The notes beneath the pieces are model-generated. The model was not told the DNA's origin. It was given only the letters and a program-made list of their open reading frames with translations, and did no database searches. Source: Streptomyces malaysiense (GTDB lineage: Bacteria > Actinomycetota > Actinomycetes > Streptomycetales > Streptomycetaceae). Taken from it: a DNA stretch of 55,800 nt. The position numbers and the translations under genes are program-made. Of this stretch, positions 32,702-41,412 are shown in pieces. Positions within the stretch are counted from its first letter, which is position 1, and each line of letters starts with the position of its first letter. The DNA lies in contig NZ_LBDA02000095.1 in NCBI RefSeq assembly GCF_000980885.2, positions 1 to 55,800 of the forward strand. Reading direction: 5' to 3'.

Positions 32702-33990
32702 CGCAGGCGTTGGGCGGGCACGGCAACGCTCCGGTCGGGGCCGCGGGTCCGCCGCCGGCCGCGGCCCGGCCCGGCTCCTCCTTCCACGAGATGTGGCGGG
32801 AGCTGCTGCCGATCGGCCGTGACGCGGACTCCGGCGGATACCGGCGCCACGCCTGGACCGGGCCCGATGCCGAGTGCCGGGCCTGGTTCGAGGCGCAGGC
32901 CGTGGGCCGGGGGCTCGGGTACGAGGTCGACCGGAACGGCAACCAGTGGGCCTGGCTCGGCGACCCGGCAGCCGGGGACGCCGTGGTCACCGGGTCGCAC
33001 CTGGACTCCGTGCCGGACGGAGGGGCCTTCGACGGGCCCCTCGGGGTCGTGTCCTCCTTCGCCGCGCTCGACGAACTGCTGCGCAGGGGAGCGCGGTTCG
33101 CCAAGCCCCTCGCCATCGTCAACTTCGGCGACGAGGAGGGCGCCCGGTTCGGCCTCGCCTGCGTCGGGTCCCGGCTGACCTCGGGCGCGCTCACCGTCGA
33201 GGACGCGCACCGGCTCACCGACGGGGACGGCGTCAGCCTGCCCCGCGCCATGGCGGCCGCCGGATACGACCCGGAGGCGATCGGGCCCGACCCCGAGCGG
33301 CTGGCCGGGATCGGCGCCTTCGTCGAGCTGCACGTCGAACAGGGCCGCGCGCTGGACCTGTCCGGCGACCGGGTGGGCATCGCCAGCGCCATCTGGCCGC
33401 ACGGCCGCTGGCGGTTCGACTTCCGGGGCGAGGCCAACCACGCCGGCACCACCCGGCTGGCCGACCGCCACGACCCGATGCTGTCGTACGCCGAGACCGT
33501 GCTCGCCGCCCGCCGCGAGGCCGAACTCGCCGGTGCCGTCGCCACCTTCGGGAAGATCGCGGTGGATCCGGGCGGCGTCAACGCGATCCCCTCGCGGGTG
33601 CGCGGCTGGCTCGACTCCCGCGCCGCCGACCAGGAGACCCTGGACACGGTGGTCGGCGGCATCCGGAAGGCGGCCCGGGAGTACGCGGACGCGCACGGCG
33701 TGGACCTGGACGTCGTACGGGAGTCCTTCACGCCCGTCGTGGAGTTCGACCACGCGCTGCGCGACGAACTCGGCCGCATCCTGGGCCGGGACACCGGGCT
33801 CACGGTGCCCGTCCTCGGCACCGGCGCCGGACACGACGCCGGCATCCTCTCGGGGAGCATCCCCACCGCCATGCTGTTCGTGCGCAACCCCACCGGCGTC
33901 TCGCACTCCCCGGCCGAGTTCGCGGCCGAGGACGACTGCGTGGCCGGGGTGGGCGCGCTCGCCGACGTACTGGAAGGGCTGGCCTGTTGA
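32698..33990 (+). CDS. M20-family amidohydrolase (allantoate amidohydrolase-like)
   Basis: This 430-residue binuclear metal amidohydrolase has the M20 motif TGSHLDSVPDGGAFDGPLGV (metal ligands H and D) and NFGDEEGARFG (the catalytic Glu). ELHVEQGRAL and the C-terminal GAGHDAGIL motif follow. Automatic annotation would call it allantoate amidohydrolase. It is embedded in the hut operon, overlapping hutU (GTGA) and hutF (TTGA). A role in removing the formyl or other group of N-formylglutamate, replacing HutG, is my inference. Its own lysine/arginine specificity pocket was not checked. Confidence 0.88.
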
Positions 33991-35321
33991 CCAGGGCGAC
34001 GTACTGGCTGGAGCACGCCTGGCTCGGCGACCGTGTCGAGCCGGGGGTGCTGGTCGAGACCCGCGACGGGCGGATCGGTGCCGTGCGCACCGGGACGCCC
34101 GTCCCGCCGCCCGGCGCCGAGGCGCTGCGCGGACTCACCCTGCCCGGACTGGCGAACGCCCACAGCCACGCCTTCCACCGGGCACTGCGCGGCACCGTCC
34201 AGGTCGGCAGCGGGACCTTCTGGACCTGGCGCGAGGTGATGTACTCCGTCGCCGACCGGCTGAACCCGGACACCTACCACGCGCTCGCCCGCGCGGTGTA
34301 CGCCGAGATGGCGCTGGCCGGCATCACCTGTGTCGGCGAGTTCCACTACGTGCACCACGCCCGCGGCGGCACCCCCTACGCCGACCCCAACGCCATGGGC
34401 GAGGCACTGATCGCGGCAGCCGCCGAGGCCGGCATCCGGATCACCCTGCTCGACACCTGCTACCTCGCGGCCGGCTTCGACCAGGCGCCCAACACCCACC
34501 AGCTCCGCTTCTCCGACGGCAGCGCGGCGGCCTGGGCCGAACGCTGCGCGGTTCTGAAGGAACGGGACCACGCGCGGATCGGGGCGGCGATCCACTCCGT
34601 TCGGGCGGTGCCCGCCGACCAGCTGGCGACCGTGGCCCGCTGGGCCGAGGAGCGGCGGGCCCCGCTGCACGTCCATCTGTCGGAGCAGACCGCCGAGAAC
34701 GACGCCTGCCTCGCCGCGCACGGCCGCACCCCCACCCGGCTGCTCGCCGACCACGGCGTCCTCGGGCCGCGCACCACCGGGGTGCACAGCACCCACCTCA
34801 CCGAGGAGGACATCGCCCTGCTCGGCGGCTCGCGCACCGGCACCTGCATGTGCCCGACCACCGAGCGGGACCTGGCCGACGGCATCGGACCGGCCGTCGC
34901 CCTCCAGCGGGCGGGCTCCCCGCTCTCCCTCGGCTCCGACAGCCACGCCGTCATCGACCTGCTCGAAGAGGCGCGTGCCATGGAGCTGAACGAGCGGCTG
35001 CGCACCCGCACCCGGGGCCACTGGACGGCCGCCGGCCTGCTGCGGGCCGCCACCGCCGACGGACACGCCGCCCTCGGCTGGGACGAGGGCGGCCGCATCG
35101 AGCCGGGCGCGCTCGCCGACCTGACCACGATCGCCCTGGACTCGGTCAGGACCGCGGGCCCCGAGCCCCGGCTGGGCGCCGAGACGGCCGTATTCGCGGC
35201 GGGCGCGGCCGATGTACGGCATACGGTCGTGGGCGGCCGGCAGGTCGTACGCGACGGCGCGCACACGCTCGTACCGGACGTGCCGCGGGCGCTGGCCGCG
35301 GCCGTCGAAGCCCTGCGCTGA
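33987..35321 (+). CDS. hutF: Formimidoylglutamate deiminase
   Basis: This 444-residue amidohydrolase-superfamily enzyme deiminates N-formimidoyl-L-glutamate to N-formyl-L-glutamate. Metal ligands appear in LANAHSHAFHRALRG (HxH) and HVHLSEQTAENDAC. The catalytic Asp lies in LGSDSHAVIDLLEE. Length fits HutF rather than the shorter HutG. The start is TTG 33987 overlapping the previous TGA by 4 nt (TTGA). ATG codons in the region are out of frame. The alternative, imidazolonepropionase, is encoded by the next gene, which supports this assignment. Confidence 0.92.
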   Translation: MTRATYWLEHAWLGDRVEPGVLVETRDGRIGAVRTGTPVPPPGAEALRGLTLPGLANAHSHAFHRALRGTVQVGSGTFWTWREVMYSVADRLNPDTYHALARAVYAEMALAGITCVGEFHYVHHARGGTPYADPNAMGEALIAAAAEAGIRITLLDTCYLAAGFDQAPNTHQLRFSDGSAAAWAERCAVLKERDHARIGAAIHSVRAVPADQLATVARWAEERRAPLHVHLSEQTAENDACLAAHGRTPTRLLADHGVLGPRTTGVHSTHLTEEDIALLGGSRTGTCMCPTTERDLADGIGPAVALQRAGSPLSLGSDSHAVIDLLEEARAMELNERLRTRTRGHWTAAGLLRAATADGHAALGWDEGGRIEPGALADLTTIALDSVRTAGPEPRLGAETAVFAAGAADVRHTVVGGRQVVRDGAHTLVPDVPRALAAAVEALR

Positions 35322-35371
35322 CCGTGCCGGTCCCGGCGCCGACCCCCACCGCCCCCCACGAGGACGACACC

Positions 35372-36547
35372 ATGAGCAGCAGCACCGTCATCACCAACAT
35401 CGCGGCACTGGTCACCAACGACCCCTCCCTCGGTGACAACTCCCCCCTCGGCCTGATCCAGGACGCGGCCGTCGTCATCGAGGGCGACCGCGTCATGTGG
35501 ACCGGTGAGTCGGGTGAAGCACCCGCCACCGACAACCGGGTCGACGCGGGCGGCCGGGCGGTGCTGCCGGGGTTCGTGGACTCCCACTCGCACCTGGTCT
35601 TCGCCGGGGACCGCACCCAGGAGTTCAACGCCCGGATGTCCGGCCGCGCCTACTCGGCCGGCGGCATCCGCACCACCGTCGCCGCCACCCGCGCCGCGAG
35701 CGACGCGGAACTGGCGGCCAACCTGACCCACTACCTGGCCGAGGCGCTGCGCCAGGGCACCACCACCTTCGAGACCAAGTCGGGCTACGGCCTGACCGTC
35801 GAGGACGAGGCCCGCGCCCTGCGCATCGCGGCCGAGCACACCGACGAGGTGACGTACCTCGGCGCGCACATCGTCTCCCCGGACTACGCGGACGACCCGG
35901 CGGCCTACGTCGCCCTGGTCACCGGCGAGATGCTGGACGCCTGCGTGCCGCACGCCCGCTGGATCGACGTGTTCTGCGAGAAGGGTGCCTTCGACGGCGA
36001 CCAGGCCCGCGCGATCCTCACCGCGGGCAAGGCGCGGGGCCTGCACCCGCGCATCCACGCCAACCAGCTCTCCTACGGCCCCGGTGTCCAGCTGGCCGTG
36101 GAACTGGACGCGGCCAGCGCCGACCACTGCACCCATCTCACGGACGCGGACGTCGACGCCCTGGCGAGCGGCGACACGGTCGCCACGCTGCTGCCCGGCG
36201 CCGAGTTCTCCACCCGCGCGCAGTGGCCCGACGCCCGCCGGCTGCTGGACGCGGGGGTCACCGTCGCCCTGTCCACGGACTGCAATCCGGGCTCCTCGTT
36301 CACCTCGTCCGTGCCCTTCTGCATCGCCCTGGCCGTCCGCGACATGGGCATGACCCCCGACGAGGCGGTCTGGTCCGCCACGGCGGGCGGCGCCGCGGCC
36401 CTGCGCCGCACCGACGTCGGCCGCCTCGCCCCCGGCGCGCGCGCCGACCTGACCCTCCTCGACGCGCCCAGCCACGTCCACCTCGCCTACCGGCCGGGCG
36501 TGCCCCTGGTCAGCGGGGTGTGGCGGAGCGGCGTCCGCGTCGTCTGA
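35372..36547 (+). CDS. hutI: Imidazolonepropionase
   Basis: This 391-residue metalloenzyme hydrolyses imidazolone propionate to N-formimidoyl-L-glutamate. Motifs are VDSHSHLVFAGDRTQEF (HxH and substrate loop), the TFETKSGYGLTVEDE segment, IHANQLSYGPGVQLAVE, and LSTDCNPGSSFTS with the catalytic Asp. ATG 35372 (MSSSTVITNIAALVT) is preferred because upstream in-frame codons lie inside hutF. GAGGA precedes the start. A 14-bp hairpin follows the stop and ends the operon. Confidence 0.96.
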   Translation: MSSSTVITNIAALVTNDPSLGDNSPLGLIQDAAVVIEGDRVMWTGESGEAPATDNRVDAGGRAVLPGFVDSHSHLVFAGDRTQEFNARMSGRAYSAGGIRTTVAATRAASDAELAANLTHYLAEALRQGTTTFETKSGYGLTVEDEARALRIAAEHTDEVTYLGAHIVSPDYADDPAAYVALVTGEMLDACVPHARWIDVFCEKGAFDGDQARAILTAGKARGLHPRIHANQLSYGPGVQLAVELDAASADHCTHLTDADVDALASGDTVATLLPGAEFSTRAQWPDARRLLDAGVTVALSTDCNPGSSFTSSVPFCIALAVRDMGMTPDEAVWSATAGGAAALRRTDVGRLAPGARADLTLLDAPSHVHLAYRPGVPLVSGVWRSGVRVV

Positions 36548-36584
36548 GACGTCCGCGCGGTCCGGGCGGGAACCCGGTACGCAC

Positions 36585-36627
36585 ACGCCGAAGCGGCCTG
36601 GACGGGGCGTCCGGGCCGCTTCGGCGT
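36585..36627 (+). terminator. Terminator of the hut operon
   Basis: A 14-bp stem, ACGCCGAAGCGGCC (36585-36598) with GGCCGCTTCGGCGT (36614-36627), encloses a loop that itself can pair (GGAC with GTCC). It lies 38 nt after the hutI stop, between convergent genes. Confidence 0.8.
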
Positions 36628-36676
36628 ATACGTGGGGACGGGGACGGAGGACGGCCGGGGGCCGTCGTCCCCGGGG

Positions 36677-37573
36677 TCACTCCTCCACCGTCAGTCCCTT
36701 GCGCAGCCGTACCAGCGTGCGGGACAGGAGGCGGGACACGTGCATCTGGGAGATGCCGAGCTCCTCGCCGATCTCCGACTGGGTCATGTTGGCCACGAAC
36801 CGCAGGGACAGGATCTTCCGGTCGCGCTGGGACAGCCCGGCGATCAGGGGCTTGAGCGACTCGATGTACTCGATGCCCTCGATCCCGTGGTCCTCGTAGC
36901 CGATGCGGTCCGCGAGCGCGCCCTCGGTCTCGTCCTCCTCGGGCTGGGCGTCCAGCGACGAGGCGGTGTACGCGTTCGAGGCGGCCATGCCCTCGACGAC
37001 CTCGTCCTTCGAGATGTCCAGGCGCTCGGCCAGCTCCGTGACGGTCGGCGCGCGGTCCAGCTGCTGGGCCAGCTCGTCCCCGGCCTTCGCCAGGTCCAGC
37101 CGCAGTTCCTGGAGCCGGCGCGGTACGCGCACGGACCACGAGGTGTCGCGGAAGAAGCGCTTGATCTCGCCGATGATGGTCGGCATCGCGAACGTGGGGA
37201 ACTCGACACCGCGCGAGAGCTCGAAGCGGTCGATCGCCTTGATCAGGCCGATGGTGCCGACCTGGATGATGTCCTCCATCGGCTCACTGCGGGAGCGGAA
37301 GCGGGAGGCGGCGAACTTGACGAGCGCGAGGTTCAGCTCGACGAGGGTGTTGCGGACGTACGCGTGTTCGTGCGTCCCTTCCTCCAGCACGCCCAGGCGT
37401 TCGAAGAGGGTCTTGGACAGAGCCCGCGCGTCGACGGGGTCGACCTCGTCGTACGGGGGGATCTCCGGGAGGCCCTCGAAAGGGTCGTGGAGATCGATGG
37501 GATGATCCAGTTGATCCGGTGGGTATGTCGACGTCGCGGTCGGGGTAGACGAGGCGTCGAGCCGGGGTGACAT
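36677..37573 (-). CDS. sigI: SigB/SigF-family sigma factor (SigI-like)
   Basis: This 298-residue alternative sigma factor has region 2 (LNLALVKFAASRF, then DIIQVGTIGLIKAIDRFELSRG), region 3 (RVPRRLQELRLDLAKAGDEL) and region 4 (LSQRDRKILSLRFVANMTQ, then IGEELGISQMHVSRLLSR). This is the SigB/SigF class that is controlled by anti-sigma and anti-anti-sigma partners. ATG 37573 has GGAGG six bases upstream. In S. coelicolor the homologous trio SigI, PrsI and ArsI is known to work by partner switching, and both partners lie next to this gene. Longer frames overlap the STAS gene. Confidence 0.9.
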   Translation of the reverse strand: MSPRLDASSTPTATSTYPPDQLDHPIDLHDPFEGLPEIPPYDEVDPVDARALSKTLFERLGVLEEGTHEHAYVRNTLVELNLALVKFAASRFRSRSEPMEDIIQVGTIGLIKAIDRFELSRGVEFPTFAMPTIIGEIKRFFRDTSWSVRVPRRLQELRLDLAKAGDELAQQLDRAPTVTELAERLDISKDEVVEGMAASNAYTASSLDAQPEEDETEGALADRIGYEDHGIEGIEYIESLKPLIAGLSQRDRKILSLRFVANMTQSEIGEELGISQMHVSRLLSRTLVRLRKGLTVEE

Positions 37574-37820
37574 GGGTGTCCTCCATCGTTCTCGGCATAC
37601 GGCTGCCGAAGCCATCAGGTGCACTACGGAGTGCGGCGCCTCCAAAGCCGGCGTGTAGAAGTACGTGTCTTTACTAGCCCTATCGGCTTTGATGGAGCGA
37701 TCGCAAGTGCGTTTCGTTCGGGTATGTCCGATTATGTGAGGTTGTTCGGGTGCCGGACTGCGCCAGGAAGGCGTAATGTTCGAGGGCATCAGCAAGCCAC
37801 GACCTCGGGAGAGAGACGGC

Positions 37821-38207
37821 ATGGACCACGGGATGGTCGGCAGCGCACAGTCGGGCCGGCTTCTGGTGGAGGTGCGTGAAGAGGGCGCCAGCGCGGTTGT
37901 CACACCGGCGGGTGAGCTTGACCACCACACCGCCGATCTGCTGCGTGAACCCCTCGACGACCTCCTGGGCAAGGGTTTCTCGCGGCTCGTGGTGGACTGC
38001 TCGCGCCTGGAGTTCTGCGACTCCACGGGGCTGAACGTCCTGCTCGGAGCCCGCTTGAAGGCGGAGGCCGCCGGTGGTGGTGTCCATCTGGCGGGAATGC
38101 AGCCTGTAGTCGCCCGCGTGTTCGAGATCACCGGAGCCGAGGCGGTCTTCACCGTCCATGACTCCGTTGCGGACGCCCTGGCCGGGGAGGGTGACGGCAC
38201 CGACTGA
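37821..38207 (+). CDS. arsI: STAS-domain anti-anti-sigma factor (ArsI-like)
   Basis: This 128-residue STAS protein binds and sequesters an anti-sigma kinase. It has PAGELDHHTADLLREPL and the phosphorylation motif DCSRLEFCDSTGLNVLLGAR, with Ser in the S-T-G context. The start at ATG 37821 with GGGAGAGAG fits better than ATG 37776. It is divergent from the sigma factor and 415 nt before the anti-sigma gene on the same strand. The name follows the S. coelicolor SigI system and is inferred from similarity and context. Confidence 0.86.
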   Translation: MDHGMVGSAQSGRLLVEVREEGASAVVTPAGELDHHTADLLREPLDDLLGKGFSRLVVDCSRLEFCDSTGLNVLLGARLKAEAAGGGVHLAGMQPVVARVFEITGAEAVFTVHDSVADALAGEGDGTD

Positions 38208-38622
38208 GTCCGCGATCACACGCGGCCGGGTGCGACGCGACTCTCCTCGCTCTTCCCTTCACGACTCCGGAAGTCACCGGGTGTCCCGGGGGGCCCGTGT
38301 ATCCCACGGAAGACGGGGGTGTTCCGGCGCCCGGGTCGGGCAGGAGACATGCTGACGACCATCCACCGTCAAGGCGGCGTCGCCGCGCTCCGGGTGTGAC
38401 GTACCCGTGGGTGTGCGACGGGCTCGAACGGGCAGGAACCTGCCCGGACGGGACTGCCACGAACAGGAGTGCGAGGCGTCACGCGATGAGCGGACGGGGG
38501 CTGATGTGCGGATGACGGGACGTACGACGGGGCGGCGCTGCCGGCGACGGACGGACCGACCGGTGCGGGGGAGTACCGGAATTTTCAATCGTGAACTGGT
38601 GATTCGGTGAGGTGAAGCGCTG
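38208..38622. other. Intergenic region between arsI and prsI
   Basis: This 415-nt stretch holds several short reading frames, but none has a good start and codon pattern. It includes a rare AT-rich segment (38575-38605, CGGAATTTTCAATCGTGAAC) that may carry the prsI promoter. No hairpin terminator stands out. Confidence 0.5.
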
Positions 38623-39210
38623 ATGAGCACCACCCGGCCCTACCCGCCGGGCGACCGCGGCCATGAGCCCAGCGGCGCTTCCGGGGTGTCCGGGTCCTCC
38701 GGGGAGGACGTGCCGGCCGGCGCCGCCATGGCGTCCGCGACGGGCGCGACCGCCGCGCCGCCGTCCCCGGCGGACATGGGCGGCGTAGCGGCGGCGCGGG
38801 GCCGGCAGGTCCGCAGACTCGACCTAGTAGGGGCCAGTGGCGTCGTCCCGCTCGCCCGCGACTTCACCCGGCAGGCGCTGTACGACTGGGGCTGGCTGCC
38901 CGCCGCGAGCGCGGACCAGCGGGCCGCGGCGGAGGATGTGCTGCTCGTCGTCTCCGAGCTCGTCACCAATGCCTGCCTGCACGCCGAGGGACCCGACGAA
39001 CTCGCTCTCACCTGTGACAACAAGGTGATCCGCCTTGAGGTCACCGACCGCGGCACCGGCCAGCCGGCGCCCCGCAACCCCCACCGCGCGGGCCGCCCCG
39101 GAGGCCACGGCATGTTCATCGTCCAGCGCCTGTGCCTGGACTGGGGCGTGGTGCGTGCCGAGGGCCGTCCGGGCAAGACGGTGTGGGCGGAACTGGGCGC
39201 TCCGGCCTGA
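38623..39210 (+). CDS. prsI: Anti-sigma factor serine kinase, HATPase type (PrsI-like)
   Basis: This 195-residue protein has a long Ala/Gly/Ser-rich N-terminus (about 1-65). A GHKL-type ATPase domain follows with N-box SELVTNACLHA, G1-box DRGTGQPAP and G2-box GRPGGHGMFIV. Such proteins bind the sigma factor and phosphorylate the anti-anti-sigma factor. ATG 38623 has GTGAGGTGAAG upstream. The disordered N-terminus is longer than in SpoIIAB-like proteins. The name follows the S. coelicolor PrsI partner and is inferred. Confidence 0.85.
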   Translation: MSTTRPYPPGDRGHEPSGASGVSGSSGEDVPAGAAMASATGATAAPPSPADMGGVAAARGRQVRRLDLVGASGVVPLARDFTRQALYDWGWLPAASADQRAAAEDVLLVVSELVTNACLHAEGPDELALTCDNKVIRLEVTDRGTGQPAPRNPHRAGRPGGHGMFIVQRLCLDWGVVRAEGRPGKTVWAELGAPA

Positions 39211-39409
39211 CGGCGGCACCGAGCGGCACGGCGGGCGGTCCCGGCTCCGGGGTCGCCCGTCCGTCGTTCCGGGCGGCCCGCGGGGGCCCTCACCCTCACA
39301 CAACCCCCGCCGGTACGTGTCTTCCTTCCTCGGGGCCCCGGGCGTACCTTGACGGCTTACCTGATGCACCGTCAGGAAACCGCCGGGAACGAATTGGGGT
39401 GGACCGATC

Positions 39410-40144
39410 GTGTCGTACCCGAAACGAACCGCCGCGTTCGCGTCCGCCGCGGCGCTGGCCGGAGCGGCCGTGGTGCTGACCGCGCCGACGGCCCAGGCCG
39501 ACGTGGTCGACGTCAACTACAGGTGTGAGACGCCGATCGGGGTCAAGAGCGCGCTCTCGCCGATCGACATCAAGGGCGTCCGGAGCGGCGCCGGCTACAA
39601 GGTCACCATGTCCTGGCAGAAGGGCGTCTCCTCCAGCCCCGTCGAGCTGGGCAAGGGCGCGATGAGCCCGAGCGCCACCATCAAGCTGGGCGGCGCCGAC
39701 AGCGGCACGCTCCCGGTGAGCGGGCCCTCCAACGCCGCCGCGATCCCCGCCGACACCCCCATCAAGATCAGCGACCTGAGCGGCACCTACACGCCCAGGA
39801 AGTCCGGCAAGGTCACCCTCACCGCGGGCACGCTCACCATCAAGGCGCTCGGTACGACGACGACCTGCACCCCCACCAACAACCCGGGCCCCTCCCTGAC
39901 GCTGAACGTGACGGCGGCGGGCGGCGGTTCGACCGGAAGCTCCTCGTCCGGCTCCACCGGCTCGTCCACCGGCTCCACCGGCTCCTCCTCGGGCTCCTCC
40001 GGCTCCGCGCCCGGCGGCACCCTCCCGCAGACCGGCCCCGACGACTCCGCCGTCGCCCTCGGCACCCTCGGCGGCACCGTGCTCCTCGCCGGCGCGGCGG
40101 GCGCCCTCTGGCTGACCCGGCGCGGCCCCGCCGTACGCCGCTGA
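39410..40144 (+). CDS. Secreted surface protein with LPQTG sortase signal
   Basis: This 244-residue protein has a signal peptide (about 1-30, cleavage after AQA). A conserved-looking domain follows (about 32-165, CETPIGVKSALSPIDIKG and TIKALGTTTTCTP). A Ser/Gly-rich stalk (about 170-200) leads to LPQTG at 205-209, a hydrophobic helix (VALGTLGGTVLLAGAAGALW) and a positive tail. This is the sortase substrate layout. GTG 39410 is the only plausible start. It precedes two related secreted-protein genes. Its domain is repeated in the third gene. Confidence 0.88.
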   Translation: MSYPKRTAAFASAAALAGAAVVLTAPTAQADVVDVNYRCETPIGVKSALSPIDIKGVRSGAGYKVTMSWQKGVSSSPVELGKGAMSPSATIKLGGADSGTLPVSGPSNAAAIPADTPIKISDLSGTYTPRKSGKVTLTAGTLTIKALGTTTTCTPTNNPGPSLTLNVTAAGGGSTGSSSSGSTGSSTGSTGSSSGSSGSAPGGTLPQTGPDDSAVALGTLGGTVLLAGAAGALWLTRRGPAVRR

Positions 40145-40194
40145 ACCCCGCCGCCGCACGCCGCCCCCTCGGGGCACCAGCGCTGGAGCCGCCC

Positions 40195-41412
40195 ATGCCG
40201 TCCGCCGTACGCGCCCTCGGACCGACGCCGCCGACGCCGCCGGGCACCGCGTCACCCGCCCGCCCGGCCGGCCGTGTTCCCCGTCCGGCTGTGTGGACGT
40301 CGTACCGGCGGGAGCGGAGCCCCGTCCCGGGAGGCCGGTCCGGCGGGCGCGGTGCCGTGCGGCGGATCGCGGTCCTGGCGCTCGCGGCGCTGCTCCTGCT
40401 GCCGCTCGCGGGTCCCGCGGCGGCGGACGGACCTGCCGTACGGCTGTCCGCGGCGCAGGCCGGCACCGGCGGCTCGGTCACCGTCCACGGCAGCGGATGG
40501 CGGCCACGCACCCTGCTGACGCTGCTGGTCTGCGGCCGGGCCACCCCGTCCCGGGGCGTCGTCGGCGGCACCAGCTCCTGCGCCAACGCGGACGGTCGCG
40601 CCGTCACCACCGACGGCGAGGGCGCCTTCGCCAAGAGGCTGCCGGTCGCCGAGCCGCCCGTGCCCTGCCCCTGCGTGGTGCACGTGGCCACGGTCACCGG
40701 CGCCCCCGCGCAGGCGGACGCCGTCCTCGACGTCGCCGGACACCCCGTCGCCCCGCTGCCCGCCGAGCCCTCCGGCGGGCGCCTGTCGATCCTCTCCGAC
40801 ACCCGGCTGACCGGGTCCGGGTCCCCACTGACCTGGTTCGGCGCCCCGCCCGCCCGCACCCTGGTCTTCACCGCCGGCAACCTCGGCACCACGCCCGTCG
40901 AGGACCCGGTCTTCCAAGTCGGCACCGCGCACGGCGTGTTCGCCCCCGAGTGGGACGACCGGCAGTGGCACGGCACCCTCGCGCCCGGAAAGAAGGCGCA
41001 GATCGAACTGCCGGTGGAACTGTCCGCCGGGGCGCACGGCGACTACACCGTCACCGTGAAGTACGACGGCAAGCTCCTCGCCCAGCAGCCCTGGGGCGTG
41101 GGCCGGCCCTGGGGTGTGACCCTCTTCTGGCTCCTGCTCTGCCTGGTCGTACCGGCCGCGTTGTTCCGTGCCGGGATGGCGGTGGTCGACCGGGTACGGC
41201 CCGGTCGCCCGGCCGGGCCCCGCCCTCCGCGCTTTTGCGTCGCGCGCCCCGCCCGCCGTGCGAAGAACCCGCCCCGCGAGTCCCCGTCCGCCCGGTCCCC
41301 GGCCGCCGCCCTCCCGTGGTTCGCCCCGGGCGAGGCGCCCGGCCCGCTCCGCGCACCGCACGCCGACGACCCGACGGGTCGTACGCCCCCCACCAGGAAG
41401 GGACCCACGTGA
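40195..41412 (+). CDS. Secreted or membrane-anchored protein of unknown function
   Basis: This 405-residue protein has an N-terminal extension, then a signal-like helix (about 57-77, RIAVLALAALLLLPLAGPAA). The outer region begins AVRLSAAQAGTGGSVTV and includes CPCVVHVATVTG. A C-terminal membrane helix (about 303-325, LFWLLLCLVVPAALF) and a basic Pro-rich cytoplasmic tail follow. ATG 40195 has GGAG eight bases upstream. GTG 40357 is an alternative start just before the signal helix. Its stop overlaps the next start by 4 nt (GTGA), so it is coupled to the LADTG protein. Confidence 0.78.
   Translation: MPSAVRALGPTPPTPPGTASPARPAGRVPRPAVWTSYRRERSPVPGGRSGGRGAVRRIAVLALAALLLLPLAGPAAADGPAVRLSAAQAGTGGSVTVHGSGWRPRTLLTLLVCGRATPSRGVVGGTSSCANADGRAVTTDGEGAFAKRLPVAEPPVPCPCVVHVATVTGAPAQADAVLDVAGHPVAPLPAEPSGGRLSILSDTRLTGSGSPLTWFGAPPARTLVFTAGNLGTTPVEDPVFQVGTAHGVFAPEWDDRQWHGTLAPGKKAQIELPVELSAGAHGDYTVTVKYDGKLLAQQPWGVGRPWGVTLFWLLLCLVVPAALFRAGMAVVDRVRPGRPAGPRPPRFCVARPARRAKNPPRESPSARSPAAALPWFAPGEAPGPLRAPHADDPTGRTPPTRKGPT

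Noticed and set aside
38297..38610. Short frames between arsI and prsI
   Set aside because: Several overlap each other in different frames with no supported start; the region is described as intergenic.
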